NCBI GenBank assembly: GCA_035352715.1
Contig: DAOPYE010000033.1
Coordinates: 1-24,590, forward strand
Length of the DNA stretch: 24,590 nt
Direction: 5' to 3'
From: DAOPYE01 sp035352715
GTDB taxonomy: Bacteria > Acidobacteriota > Holophagae > Holophagales > Holophagaceae
The translations under genes were made by a program, and so were the position numbers. Below, piece by piece: positions 1-6,390 of this stretch (position 1 is the first letter of the stretch; each line of letters opens with the position of its first letter). Under the pieces are notes generated by a model, which saw only the letters and a list, made by a program, of their open reading frames with translations, did not search any database and was not told where the DNA came from.

Positions 1-5
1 CATCG

Positions 6-1688
6 TCACGCCAGCAGGCTGCGCGCGTGCTGCTGGGCTTCCAGGCGATCGGGATGGCCCGAAAGCAGTCGCGCCAGTTCGCGCACGCGGTCTTCGTCGG
101 CCAGCCAAGCCAGGTCGCTGCGGGTGCGGCCCTCGCTGGTGGCTTTGGATAGCCGCCCATGGTGATTGGATCGCGCGGCCACCTGGGCCAGATGGGTGAC
201 GGCCAGCACCTGGTGTCGGCGTCCCAGTTCCTGCACGGCCTCGCCCACGGCAATGGCGGTCTCGCCGCCGATGCCCGCGTCCACTTCGTCCAGCACCAGG
301 GTGTGGGCTTCCGCGCCGTCCTTGGCCAGGGCCAGTCCCGCCAGCATGAGCGAGAGCATGAGGCGGCTCATTTCGCCGCCCGATGCGATTTTCGCCAGGG
401 GCCTGAAGCCCTCGCCCGCGTTGGATTCGATCCAGATGGCGAGCGCGGAGAATCCCGAGAGCGCGACCCTGGCGGCCAGGCCGTTGTGAAGCACGGGGCT
501 GGAAGCCTCCTCGGCGATGGAGAGCCGCACCTGGATGCGCGCACCGGCCATGCCCAGCTTCGCCAGCCGCCGGTGGACCTCTTTCTCCAGGGGCGGAATC
601 AAGCTCTCGCGGCGGGCGTGGAGCTTGGCGGCCGCCTGACGGTAGGCCTCGGCGGCGATTCGGAGTTGGGCCTCCAACTCCTCCAGCGCCGTCTCCCCGG
701 CCAGCAGCGATTTCTGCTCGTCCTTCAGTGCCTGGAGCCGCGCGGGCAGTTCTTCCGGTTCGCAGCGATGGCGGCGGGCCAGCTTCTCGAATTGCGCGAG
801 ACGAGCTTCCAGCTGCTCGATGCGCTCCACGCCCTCCTTGGACCAGCGGATGGCCTGATCCTGGGTCAAGGCCAGCAGATCCTCCAGCTCCAGCACGAGG
901 GATCGCAGGCGATCGACGTCCCCTTGGGCGTCGGGCAGGATGGACGCGGCGCGGGCCAGGGCGCGATGAGCCGTCTGCGCAGGCGTCTGGGCCTCGCGCA
1001 GGTTCTCGGCGGATTCGCGGAAGGCGGCTTCCAGCGCTGCGGCGTGGCGCAGCGGTTCGCGTTCGGCGCGAAGCGTCGCCCATTCGCCGGGTTTTGGACA
1101 GAGCTTGTCCAGATCGCCGATCTGCTCCGCCAACCACTCCAGGCGCTGTTCCCGCTCGGAAGCGCTCTTGCGCCGCGCCTTCAGGCGGGCGTCGGCCCCG
1201 CGCAGGGCTTCCACTTCGGCGGTCAGATCCGGCTGAAGGCCCAGGACTTCATCCAGCAGGGCCAGGTGCCGCTCTTCGGCCAGCAGGTTCTGGTGATCGT
1301 GCTGGCTGGCCAGGCGCATCCAGATGCGGCCCGCTTCCTTTAGATCGGCCAGGGCGCAGGCGGCGCCGTTGATCCAGGCCCGGCTGCGGTTGTTCGTGCC
1401 GACCTCGCGGCGGATCACCACCGGCTGTTCGCAGGGGAGGCCGCGCTCATCCAGAAAGCGCGTCCACACATCGAACGAGCCCTCGATGACGCCTTCCACC
1501 GTCGCGCGCTCGCTGCCCAGGCGCACCAGTTCGCCATCGCTGCGCGCGCCGATCAGCAGGGACAGGGCGTCCACCAGCAGCGACTTGCCCGCGCCCGTCT
1601 CCCCGGTCAGCACGGTGAAGCCGCCCTTGAGATCAAGGGTGAGGTCTTCGACGAGGGCTAGGTTTTGGATGCGAAGGGAGCTGATCAT
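6..1688 (-). CDS. recN: DNA repair protein RecN
   Basis: SMC-like ATPase of recombinational double-strand-break repair, acting in the cytoplasm on the nucleoid. The 560-residue protein has the usual length and order. A Walker A motif GETGAGKS lies at residues 29-36. Long coiled-coil arms fill the middle (about 150-350). The C-terminal ATPase lobe carries the signature ASGGEMSRL and Walker B TLVLDEVDAGIGG. It starts at ATG 1688; the only ribosome-binding candidate is a weak GGGG about 5 bases upstream. It lies downstream of two esterase genes on the same strand but is separated from them by 142 bases containing a strong hairpin, so it is probably transcribed separately. Bases 3-1 read ATG on the minus strand, 2 bases after the RecN stop, so a further gene may begin just outside the window. 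Identification is confident from the ATPase motifs and full-length architecture. Confidence 0.96.
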   Translation of the reverse strand: MISSLRIQNLALVEDLTLDLKGGFTVLTGETGAGKSLLVDALSLLIGARSDGELVRLGSERATVEGVIEGSFDVWTRFLDERGLPCEQPVVIRREVGTNNRSRAWINGAACALADLKEAGRIWMRLASQHDHQNLLAEERHLALLDEVLGLQPDLTAEVEALRGADARLKARRKSASEREQRLEWLAEQIGDLDKLCPKPGEWATLRAEREPLRHAAALEAAFRESAENLREAQTPAQTAHRALARAASILPDAQGDVDRLRSLVLELEDLLALTQDQAIRWSKEGVERIEQLEARLAQFEKLARRHRCEPEELPARLQALKDEQKSLLAGETALEELEAQLRIAAEAYRQAAAKLHARRESLIPPLEKEVHRRLAKLGMAGARIQVRLSIAEEASSPVLHNGLAARVALSGFSALAIWIESNAGEGFRPLAKIASGGEMSRLMLSLMLAGLALAKDGAEAHTLVLDEVDAGIGGETAIAVGEAVQELGRRHQVLAVTHLAQVAARSNHHGRLSKATSEGRTRSDLAWLADEDRVRELARLLSGHPDRLEAQQHARSLLA

Positions 1689-1768
1689 GCTTGCCCCAGA
1701 TTAGCGGATGCGGCCGCGAGAACCGAAACAAGAAGCGAACAAAAAGCGGAGCGCTCTCCCTTTGAAAT

Positions 1769-1807
1769 CTGCCCCTCGGCGTGCCGTGAAACGGGGCCGA
1801 GGGGCAG
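1769..1807 (-). terminator. Strong hairpin downstream of the esterase pair
   Basis: A perfect 12-bp inverted repeat (1769-1780 with 1796-1807, CTGCCCCTCGGC and its complement) encloses a 15-base loop. The loop holds a smaller stem, CCGT-gaa-ACGG. It lies 23 bases after the esterase stop on the minus strand and before recN. The stretch following it on the minus strand is only weakly T-rich (ATTTC), so it may be an intrinsic terminator with a poor U-tract or an mRNA 3'-end stabiliser. The stem is seen directly; termination is inferred. Confidence 0.55.
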
Positions 1808-1830
1808 GTAGGGCGGGGCTTCGAGTGGGA

Positions 1831-3003
1831 TTACTTCGCGGAAGCGGCCGGCTTGAAATACTTCTGCAGGGTTTCCGTCAGGTAGTGCCGCGCGTTCATC
1901 CAGGTGTGGCCCCCCTCGGTGATCAGGGTTTGCCGTTCGATGCGCTTGTCCTTCAGGTAGTCCATGAAGGTGATCGCCGGTTCGTACAGGAAGTCGGATT
2001 TCCCGACGCCCAGCCAAAGCAGGTGGATCTTCTGGTTGACCTTCTCGGGGTGCGTGGCCCATTCCGCAAAATACTTGTTGAACACTTCGGGCGTGAGATA
2101 CGCGCTGTACGAGCCGATCCAGGCGAAGGTGTCCAGGTGCAGGAAGGCCGTGAACAGGGACTGGCCGCCGCCGCGCGAAAAGCCCGCGATGGCCCGGTGA
2201 TCGCGATCGGGCACGACCCGGAAGTTCTTTTCGACGAACGGGATGATGTTGTCCTTCATCTCGTTGCTGAAGACCCTGTACATCTCCGCGGCCAGGATGG
2301 AGGAAGGCATCGGCGCCCCGGTGTTCATGTTGCCGTAGGGCATCACGACGATCATGGGGACGGCCTTCTTCTGGGCGATCAGGTTATCGAGGATGAAGTT
2401 CATGCGGCCCGCCTTGAACCAGGTTTCCTCGGTGTCCGTGGTGCCGCTGACCAGGTACAGCACCGGGTAGCGGTCCTTGCCCGCGCGGTATCCCGGCGGT
2501 GTGTAGATCATCATGGGACGGGTGCAGTTCAGGGTCTTGGACACGTAGAAGCAGTGCGTCACTTCCCCGTGGGGGACATCCTGGGTGGCGTAGATCGCGG
2601 GCGCATCGCCGGGGATATCCACCAGGCTGGCCTTGAAGTTCTCGTTGGGGAAGATGTCGGGATTGGCGGGATCCGCCACGCCGACGCCATCAACCACGAA
2701 GTTGTAGGGATACAGATTGGGTTCCACCGGTCCCACGGTGACCGTCCACTGGCCGGAAGCGTCCGCGGCCATGGGCTGGGGGGCCTTCAAGAACTGGGCG
2801 CTGAGTTCCACCTTCTGGGAGCCGGGTGCCTTCAGCGTGAAGGTGACGGTCCGGTCGGCATGAACGACGGGGGACTCGATGGGCTTGGGCCTGGGCACCG
2901 GTGCCTGGGCGCGGGCCTGGAAGGCACCAAGGGCCAGAGTCAGGGTCAGGGCCAGGCCGAGAACGGGCTGGAGCCACTGATGACACCTGAGGGGTGATCG
3001 CAT
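1831..3003 (-). CDS. Secreted esterase, E-set N-domain plus esterase D-like hydrolase
   Basis: Predicted exported alpha/beta hydrolase of the putative-esterase (enterochelin/feruloyl esterase D) family, 390 aa. The start at ATG 3003 was chosen because GGAG sits 6 bases upstream and it gives a clean signal peptide (MRSPLRCHQW, hydrophobic core, then ARAQA). Residues about 45-135 form a beta-sandwich E-set/CBM48-like domain with the typical PYNFVVDG strand. The hydrolase follows, with YPVLYLVSG, MIVVMPYG and a nucleophile elbow GFSRGG (Ser276). The likely acid lies in VGKSDFLYE and the likely His in EGGHTW. The substrate cannot be read from the sequence; sugar-linked esters or siderophores are the family norm. 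The gene lies 71 bases downstream of a second esterase in the same direction, suggesting co-transcription. GFSRGG is a variant of the usual GxSMGG elbow. Confidence 0.88.
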   Translation of the reverse strand: MRSPLRCHQWLQPVLGLALTLTLALGAFQARAQAPVPRPKPIESPVVHADRTVTFTLKAPGSQKVELSAQFLKAPQPMAADASGQWTVTVGPVEPNLYPYNFVVDGVGVADPANPDIFPNENFKASLVDIPGDAPAIYATQDVPHGEVTHCFYVSKTLNCTRPMMIYTPPGYRAGKDRYPVLYLVSGTTDTEETWFKAGRMNFILDNLIAQKKAVPMIVVMPYGNMNTGAPMPSSILAAEMYRVFSNEMKDNIIPFVEKNFRVVPDRDHRAIAGFSRGGGQSLFTAFLHLDTFAWIGSYSAYLTPEVFNKYFAEWATHPEKVNQKIHLLWLGVGKSDFLYEPAITFMDYLKDKRIERQTLITEGGHTWMNARHYLTETLQKYFKPAASAK

Positions 3004-3074
3004 GTTTTTCTCCATGAGCAAGTGAACGGGGTGGCCCGGATCAAGTGGCTCCGGCCGGTCGCCGGACGCGGTGC

Positions 3075-4046
3075 TTAGGGGTATTCCGGGAACATGATCT
3101 GGGCGGTCTGGTAGAGGTACCGCCGCCAGTTCAGCCATTCGTGCCCATGGGAGCTCAGCACCCAGAAGTTGCGGATGCCGTGCTGATTGAAGATGCCCAG
3201 GGTCCGCATGCTGTTGTAGAGCGCGATATCGGTTTCACCGGCGGCGAAATAGATGGGCATTTCGAAGCGTTCGTTGATCTTGGGATCGCTCAGGAGCGCC
3301 TTGAAGTTCTCCTCGAAGGCCGGAAGCATGTTGGCCCAGTAGCCCGAGCTGTAGACGTAGAGCTCGCCGAAGGTTTCGAGATGGGTCAAGCCCGTGTTGA
3401 GCGCCACGAAGCCGCCCATGGAAAGCCCGGCGACGGCCCGGGCCTCGCGCTGCGCCCGGGTGCGGTAGTGACCATCCACGTAGGGCACCAGATCCTTGAT
3501 GTACTCCTGCGTGCAGGCGTCATCCTTGCCCAGCTGGGGCGGCGTGCCGGAGACTAGGTTCGACGTGTTGGGCATCACGATGATCATGGGCCGCGCCTTC
3601 CCGGCGGCGATGAGGTTGTCCAGGATGCAGTGGGTAAAGCCTCCCGCGTGGGGCACCGTCGCGGTCCAGTGGGCGTCGTTCTCGCCGCCGCCGTGGTTGA
3701 GATACAGAACCGGGTAGCGCTTGCTGGTCTGGGTGTCATATCCGGGCGGCAGGTAGACGTGCATCCGCTTGTTCAGGCCTGCGGAAGTCTTGTAGGTCAC
3801 CACCTCGACGCGCCCATGGGGCACGTCCTTGAGGGCGTAGAAGGACGTGTCTTCCGGTTCGGGGAGCGCGGGCAGGAGCGCCACGGGATGCCGGGGCGGC
3901 CCCGCCACGAAGCGGCCGTCCGGCTGAATGGTCGGCTGGCTCACGGAGGGGCGATTGGCGGCCGGGGCCTGAGGCGTCTGGGCCGTGGCGGGTGCCGCCG
4001 CGGCCGTCAACGCCAACAGCATGGTGATCAAAGGGTGTATGCGCAT
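3075..4046 (-). CDS. Secreted esterase D-like hydrolase
   Basis: Predicted exported alpha/beta hydrolase of the same putative-esterase family, 323 aa. ATG 4046 is preceded by AGGAG with 5-base spacing and begins a signal peptide (MRIHPLITMLLAL, cleavage near PATAQ). Unlike its downstream neighbour it has no full E-set domain, only a Pro-rich stretch and a short lead-in before the hydrolase. Visible motifs are YPVLYLNHGGGEND (oxyanion region), MIIVMPN, the nucleophile elbow GLSMGG (Ser209), AAGETD (candidate acid) and SSHGHEW (candidate His). A full triad is therefore plausible. It is the first gene of the two-esterase unit and is divergent from the diguanylate cyclase gene. The pair looks like diverged duplicates, perhaps handling plant-polymer or sugar esters, but the substrate is unknown. 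Confidence 0.88.
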   Translation of the reverse strand: MRIHPLITMLLALTAAAAPATAQTPQAPAANRPSVSQPTIQPDGRFVAGPPRHPVALLPALPEPEDTSFYALKDVPHGRVEVVTYKTSAGLNKRMHVYLPPGYDTQTSKRYPVLYLNHGGGENDAHWTATVPHAGGFTHCILDNLIAAGKARPMIIVMPNTSNLVSGTPPQLGKDDACTQEYIKDLVPYVDGHYRTRAQREARAVAGLSMGGFVALNTGLTHLETFGELYVYSSGYWANMLPAFEENFKALLSDPKINERFEMPIYFAAGETDIALYNSMRTLGIFNQHGIRNFWVLSSHGHEWLNWRRYLYQTAQIMFPEYP

Positions 4047-4225
4047 CTTGTCTCCTGGTTGGAGGGGGATTGGGGGCAAAAGAATCAAGCCAGGGGCTTC
4101 CTGGGGCAAAGGGCTGTTCCTCTTGGATTCTAGGACGGGAAGCGGTGCTGGGAGAATGTCATGCGCCGTCTTTGAAGACTTTTGGGTAACTCGCCGATAA
4201 ACCCGCCAGTTGTTGAAGGCCTTTC
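4047..4225. promoter_or_regulatory. Divergent intergenic region, esterase / diguanylate cyclase
   Basis: These 179 bases must carry the promoters of the leftward esterase unit and the rightward cyclase gene. A 5-bp hairpin, CCAGG-ggctt-CCTGG, lies at 4090-4104. No convincing -35/-10 pair was identified by eye. It is called regulatory from gene orientation alone. Confidence 0.4.
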
Positions 4226-6049
4226 GTGATCGATACCAGTTCCCATTTCCGCTCGCTGCGCAGCTTCCTCTACCTGGGGGTCGGGGGCATTGGCACTGTT
4301 TTCCTGCTGATGAGCGTGCTGCTGGGGCTCTATTGGGGTCGGCGCGTCTCCCAGCAATCCGACGCCCAGATCCGCATCCTTAGTCGCCTGAGAGCCCAGC
4401 AGGCCCTGGAGGGCGCACTGCTGCAGCAGGACATCGGCCTTCAAGGTTATGTGCTGACAGGGGAGGGTCAGGGATTGCGGCTGTACCGGGAGGGGGTTCA
4501 GGAGGAAGAAGACGCCATTCAAAGCATCCAGGACAACTTGACCGAGGAGGAGCAGGTTCAGACGGTCATGTCCGCCAAGCGCTTTCATGAGACCCGCGAT
4601 ACTTGGCATCGCTTCGTCGAGGAATCCATTCATCGGATGGAGGCTGGACAGCTTCGCGGCCTGCGCCAGGAAATCGACGCCCAGCAGCGCATGTTCCAGC
4701 GCCTTCGAGAGGATATGGTCGCCTTTGATTCCATGCTGGGACGACAGGACAATCCGCAACTGGGGTACCTGGATCGTGCGCTGACGGAAGCGCGCTGGAT
4801 CGCGCTGATCCTGATCATTCTGACGCTGGGGGCGGCGATCCTGATGGTGCGGCGCGTCATCCACAAGGTGGCCAAGCCCCTGGTGGACCTTTCGGAATAC
4901 GCCAAGGAGAACGACGGCTTTCCGGAGCCCGTGAGCCTGGGGGTCCGCGAGGTGGATATCCTCAGCCACGCCTTATACGAGTTGGATCTCCGGGTGCGAG
5001 AGCGCGAGCAGATCCTGCTGCATGAAAGCGAGGAGGCGGTGGCCAGCCAGATGTACATGGCGTTGCTCCAGCAGCTCAGTCGCGAAGAAGACGTGATGGA
5101 GGCTTTCGAACAGGCCCTTCGGCGCACGTTCCAGATCTCGACCCTGCGCATCCTGATGCGGCCGCCGGAGGGCGATCGGCTGGTGTTCTGCATGCCAGCC
5201 GGTGGGGAGGCGCCGGTTCTGGATCCTGACAAGCCAGCACCTCGGATGCTTTCAGACGCCATGGCCTGTCGGGCGATCCGTCAGGGCGCGCTGGTGAACC
5301 TTCCTGCGGATGGTCCGACCGCCTGTGTCTGCGCCCTGGGGGTTCCCGAGTGCGGTTCCTATCTTTGCCTGCCCTTGGTGGCTTCGGGGCAGACGCTGGG
5401 GCTGGTAAACCTTCAGTCCCCTCTTAAGTCCTACTGGTCGTCCGATCGCGTCCGCCGGGCATCGATGTTGGTTTCGGGGACGGCGGCCTCCCTGCGACTG
5501 ATCCGCGCCCTGGAATCCGCCAAGGAGCGCGCGATTCGCGACGGGTTGACCGGCGTCTATAACCGCCGGTTCTTGGATGAACTCACCCCCAAGCTGGTGG
5601 ATCAGGCCATCCGCAAGCAGCAGCCCCTTTCGCTGTTGATGCTGGACATCGACCACTTCAAGCGGATCAACGACCAGTTCGGGCATGAGGCAGGGGACCA
5701 TGTGCTGATCGCCATGAGTCGAAGCATCGCCGCGGGGCTGAGGGTCGGCGATATCGTGGCGCGCTATGGTGGCGAGGAGTTCACGGTGTTCCTGCCCCTG
5801 ACCACCTACCAGGATGCGCTCGCCCTCGCCGAGCGCCTGCGCCACGCCATCGCCACCATTCCCCTGCCGATGCCAGAGTTCCCACCTGATCTCCATATCC
5901 ACGCCAGCATCGGCGTGGCCACCCTGCCCGATCAAGCGATGACCGCAGAGGCCCTGTTCTCGATCGCGGACAAGGCGCTCTACGAGGCCAAGGGACGCGG
6001 CCGCAACCGCGTGGTGGGAGCCCTGGAGCTGGGGGGCACGCTGGGGTGA
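4226..6049 (+). CDS. Membrane diguanylate cyclase (CHASE3-like, GAF, GGDEF)
   Basis: Inner-membrane sensor that makes the second messenger c-di-GMP from two GTP, 607 aa. It starts at GTG 4226 with GAAGG upstream. The first transmembrane helix is at about residues 12-36. A helical periplasmic region (about 37-190) resembles a CHASE3 four-helix sensor and includes LQGYVLTGE. The second helix is at 191-212, followed by a HAMP-like stretch, a GAF-like domain (about 275-430) and a GGDEF domain. The active-site loop is GGEEF (515-519). An RxxD inhibitory site (RVGD, 506-509) sits exactly five residues before it, so the enzyme should be active and product-inhibited. A PilZ-type candidate c-di-GMP receptor is encoded at 17174. 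The sensed signal is unknown. Confidence 0.93.
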   Translation: MIDTSSHFRSLRSFLYLGVGGIGTVFLLMSVLLGLYWGRRVSQQSDAQIRILSRLRAQQALEGALLQQDIGLQGYVLTGEGQGLRLYREGVQEEEDAIQSIQDNLTEEEQVQTVMSAKRFHETRDTWHRFVEESIHRMEAGQLRGLRQEIDAQQRMFQRLREDMVAFDSMLGRQDNPQLGYLDRALTEARWIALILIILTLGAAILMVRRVIHKVAKPLVDLSEYAKENDGFPEPVSLGVREVDILSHALYELDLRVREREQILLHESEEAVASQMYMALLQQLSREEDVMEAFEQALRRTFQISTLRILMRPPEGDRLVFCMPAGGEAPVLDPDKPAPRMLSDAMACRAIRQGALVNLPADGPTACVCALGVPECGSYLCLPLVASGQTLGLVNLQSPLKSYWSSDRVRRASMLVSGTAASLRLIRALESAKERAIRDGLTGVYNRRFLDELTPKLVDQAIRKQQPLSLLMLDIDHFKRINDQFGHEAGDHVLIAMSRSIAAGLRVGDIVARYGGEEFTVFLPLTTYQDALALAERLRHAIATIPLPMPEFPPDLHIHASIGVATLPDQAMTAEALFSIADKALYEAKGRGRNRVVGALELGGTLG

Positions 6050-6169
6050 AGGCGCACCCCGCGTTGGGGAGAGGGCTTGACGCGTGCCGTTTGCGGGCAT
6101 TCCGCGCCTTGACCGCGGGGGGTCCTGGCTTCATGCTTGATGATTCCAAGGTTCTTTGTCAGTTCCATA
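6050..6169 (+). promoter_or_regulatory. Leader upstream of the SAM riboswitch
   Basis: These 120 bases lie between the cyclase stop and the riboswitch and should contain the promoter of the methionine operon. A short stem GGGGTG-aaggcg-CACCCC (6043-6060) overlaps the cyclase stop codon but is not followed by a T-run. TTGATG at about 6138 could be a -35 box, but no convincing -10 was found. Confidence 0.35.
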
Positions 6170-6290
6170 GTGCGGTATCCAGAAAGGTGGAGGGACGGGC
6201 CCTGTGAAGCCTTGGCAACCTGCCCCGCAATGCGGGTCGTGGTGCCAAATCCTGCCGGTCGGCTTTGGCCAACCGGGGAGATGACGAGCT
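6170..6290 (+). promoter_or_regulatory. SAM-I (S-box) riboswitch aptamer
   Basis: S-adenosylmethionine-sensing leader RNA. The conserved core blocks appear in order: AGAAAGGTGGAGGGAC, GGCCCTGTGAAGCC, TTGGCAACC, a P3 stem CCCGCAATGCGGG, GGTGCCAAATCCTGC, a P4 stem GGTCGGCTTTGGCCAACC, and the closing GGGGAGATGACGA. P1 can form between GGTATC (6174-6179) and GATGAC (6280-6285) with one wobble and one mismatch, so it looks weak. It lies about 100 bases before a MetF-type gene, as expected for an S-box. High SAM should switch the operon off. No GC-rich stem followed by a T-run is visible between the aptamer and the start codon, so control of translation initiation is more likely than termination. 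Confidence 0.95.
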
Positions 6291-6390
6291 GATGTCGAAC
6301 GGCAAAAGGCTGGTATCCAGGATTGATTCTTCGTTCGCTTCTGGCGACCGTGCGTGGATCTGCGGAGAACGCGGATTTCGCGAGGCTCCA
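6291..6390 (+). promoter_or_regulatory. Presumed riboswitch expression platform
   Basis: Spacer between aptamer and start codon. GGTATCCAG (6312-6320) exactly repeats the P1 5' strand (6174-6182) and could compete for the same 3' partner. A small hairpin CTGG-tat-CCAG sits at 6310-6320. Near the start codon, GGAG (6364-6367) can pair with CTCC (6386-6389) around an inner CGCG/CGCG stem (6370-6373 with 6379-6382), which would enclose the ribosome-binding site GAGG (6382-6385). An alternative stem, ATCTGCG/CGCGGAT (6358-6364 with 6370-6376), excludes it. The pairings are seen; the switching role is inferred. Confidence 0.5.

Noticed and set aside
1708..2997. Plus-strand open frame opposite the E-set esterase
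   Set aside because: Asp/Val/Gly/His-rich shadow peptide with no motif; the esterase on the other strand has a signal peptide, ribosome-binding site and catalytic motifs.
3004..3138. Upstream extension of the E-set esterase to 435 codons
   Set aside because: It would bury the signal peptide and overlap the upstream esterase. GGAG before ATG 3003 supports the shorter form.
4090..4104. CCAGG-ggctt-CCTGG hairpin considered as an operator
   Set aside because: A 5-bp stem is expected by chance in GC-rich DNA, and no second copy was found in the window.
6043..6060. GGGGTG/CACCCC stem considered as the cyclase-gene terminator
   Set aside because: Only 6 bp, overlaps the stop codon and lacks a T-run; too weak to call.
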